Assembly: GCA_039679885.1 (NCBI GenBank)
Contig: JBDKUC010000456.1
Span: forward strand, 1-20,202
DNA from: JAJFUI01 sp039679885
GTDB lineage: Bacteria > Planctomycetota > Planctomycetia > Pirellulales > Thermoguttaceae
Reading direction: 5' to 3'
DNA length: 20,202 nt
Below the pieces are notes generated by a model. The model worked only from the letters and a program-made list of their open reading frames with translations. It was not told where the DNA came from and did not search any database. How positions within the stretch are numbered: position 1 is the first letter of the stretch; each line of letters starts with the position of its first letter. The translations under genes and the position numbers were made by a program. Positions 19,708-20,202 of this stretch are shown here, in pieces.

Positions 19708-20202
19708 ATGCAACGCGGCCCACGACACCCGCTGATCACCGGCACGGTCATTACCGGTCTGGGAACGATCGTTTCGCGCGTGCTGGGGATGCTTCGCGAC
19801 CACGCAACAGCATCGCTCCTAGGGGCCGGCGGCAGCCCGGTGGCCGACGCGTTTTTCTTCGGTTTTCGCATTCCGAATCTCTTTCGACGGCTGTTCGGCG
19901 AAGGGGCGCTGACGGCCAGTTATCTGCCGGTGCTGACGTCGCAGTTGGACAAGGACCCTCGCGTCGCGCGGCAGTTGGCGAGCGTGGTGGTGACGCTGCT
20001 GACGCTCGCGCTGATTGGCGTGGTCATTGTCGGCGAGGTAATCTTCGGGCTGTACTGGCTCGTCTGGTGGCTCATCTGGGGCGCCGATCCGAACGTGACG
20101 TTGCAGGTCGGGCTGGCCGCCGCCATGTTGCCCTATCTCCTGTTGATCTGCATCGCCGCGCAACTGACGACGATGCTCTATGCGGCCAGAGAGGTTGTCG
20201 TG
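19708..20202 (+). CDS. murJ: MurJ/MviN lipid II flippase (partial, N-terminal part)
   Basis: The frame opens at ATG 19708 and runs off the right edge after 165 codons. The start MQRGPRHPLITGTVITGLGTIVSRVLGMLRDHATASLLG is the typical MurJ first helix, with Ser-Arg-x-Leu-Gly-x-x-Arg-Asp. It is followed by GSPVADAFFFGFRIPNLFRRLFGEGALTASYLPVL, the family's best conserved block, which holds the charged and Phe-rich residues of the central cavity. MurJ flips lipid II across the inner membrane for peptidoglycan synthesis. It is in a different subfamily from the Wzx-like flippase at 3585, though both are in the MOP superfamily. A nearby ATG at 19700 is out of frame. Confidence 0.94.
   Translation, partial: MQRGPRHPLITGTVITGLGTIVSRVLGMLRDHATASLLGAGGSPVADAFFFGFRIPNLFRRLFGEGALTASYLPVLTSQLDKDPRVARQLASVVVTLLTLALIGVVIVGEVIFGLYWLVWWLIWGADPNVTLQVGLAAAMLPYLLLICIAAQLTTMLYAAREVVV

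Overview
The window is 20.2 kb of GC-rich, gene-dense bacterial DNA. I infer a planctomycete, probably near Pirellulales. The reasons are an N-terminal zinc ribbon of the CxxC-x10-CxxC type ending in a 'CGTSRDG' stretch, many short palindromic and polypyrimidine repeats between and even inside genes, and the mix of gene families. No rRNA, tRNA, CRISPR array or transposase was found.

Layout. Positions 1-959 (minus) hold the N-terminal part of a Wzz/GumC-like polysaccharide co-polymerase. A 477-bp divergent control region follows. Positions 1437-8249 (plus) form a surface-polysaccharide and lipid cluster: a CelD/BcsL-type acyltransferase, a NodB-type polysaccharide deacetylase, a Wzx-like flippase, a family-4-type glycosyltransferase, then a tightly spaced PlsC-like acyltransferase and CdsA/YnbB-like cytidylyltransferase pair. 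The first five proteins plausibly modify, extend and export one glycan; the last two belong to phospholipid synthesis.

Positions 8279-15106 (minus) hold, in transcription order, gatA, gatB, a DUF4258/DUF2283 pair coupled to gatB by an ATGA overlap, a DUF62 S-adenosylmethionine hydrolase, a secreted alpha/beta hydrolase and a secreted zincin-type metalloprotease. GatA and GatB are subunits of one tRNA-dependent amidotransferase, and each carries an in-frame insertion made of dispersed repeat DNA.

Positions 15482-17667 (minus) hold two overlapping genes that together contain three copies of one unrecognised four-helix membrane domain. The last copy is fused in frame to a complete methionine sulfoxide reductase B. 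Positions 17668-18342 hold a decayed parA fragment and a dense array of perfect hairpins. Then come parA and a small conserved-looking protein (both minus), and at the right edge the start of a MurJ/MviN lipid II flippase (plus).

The most unusual content is (1) the triplicated membrane domain with its MsrB fusion and internal ribosome-binding site, and (2) the spread of palindromic repeats into coding sequence: GatA, GatB, the end of the flippase and probably the tail of the glycosyltransferase. All motif, alignment and repeat statements were made by eye from the sequence; no database search was run.
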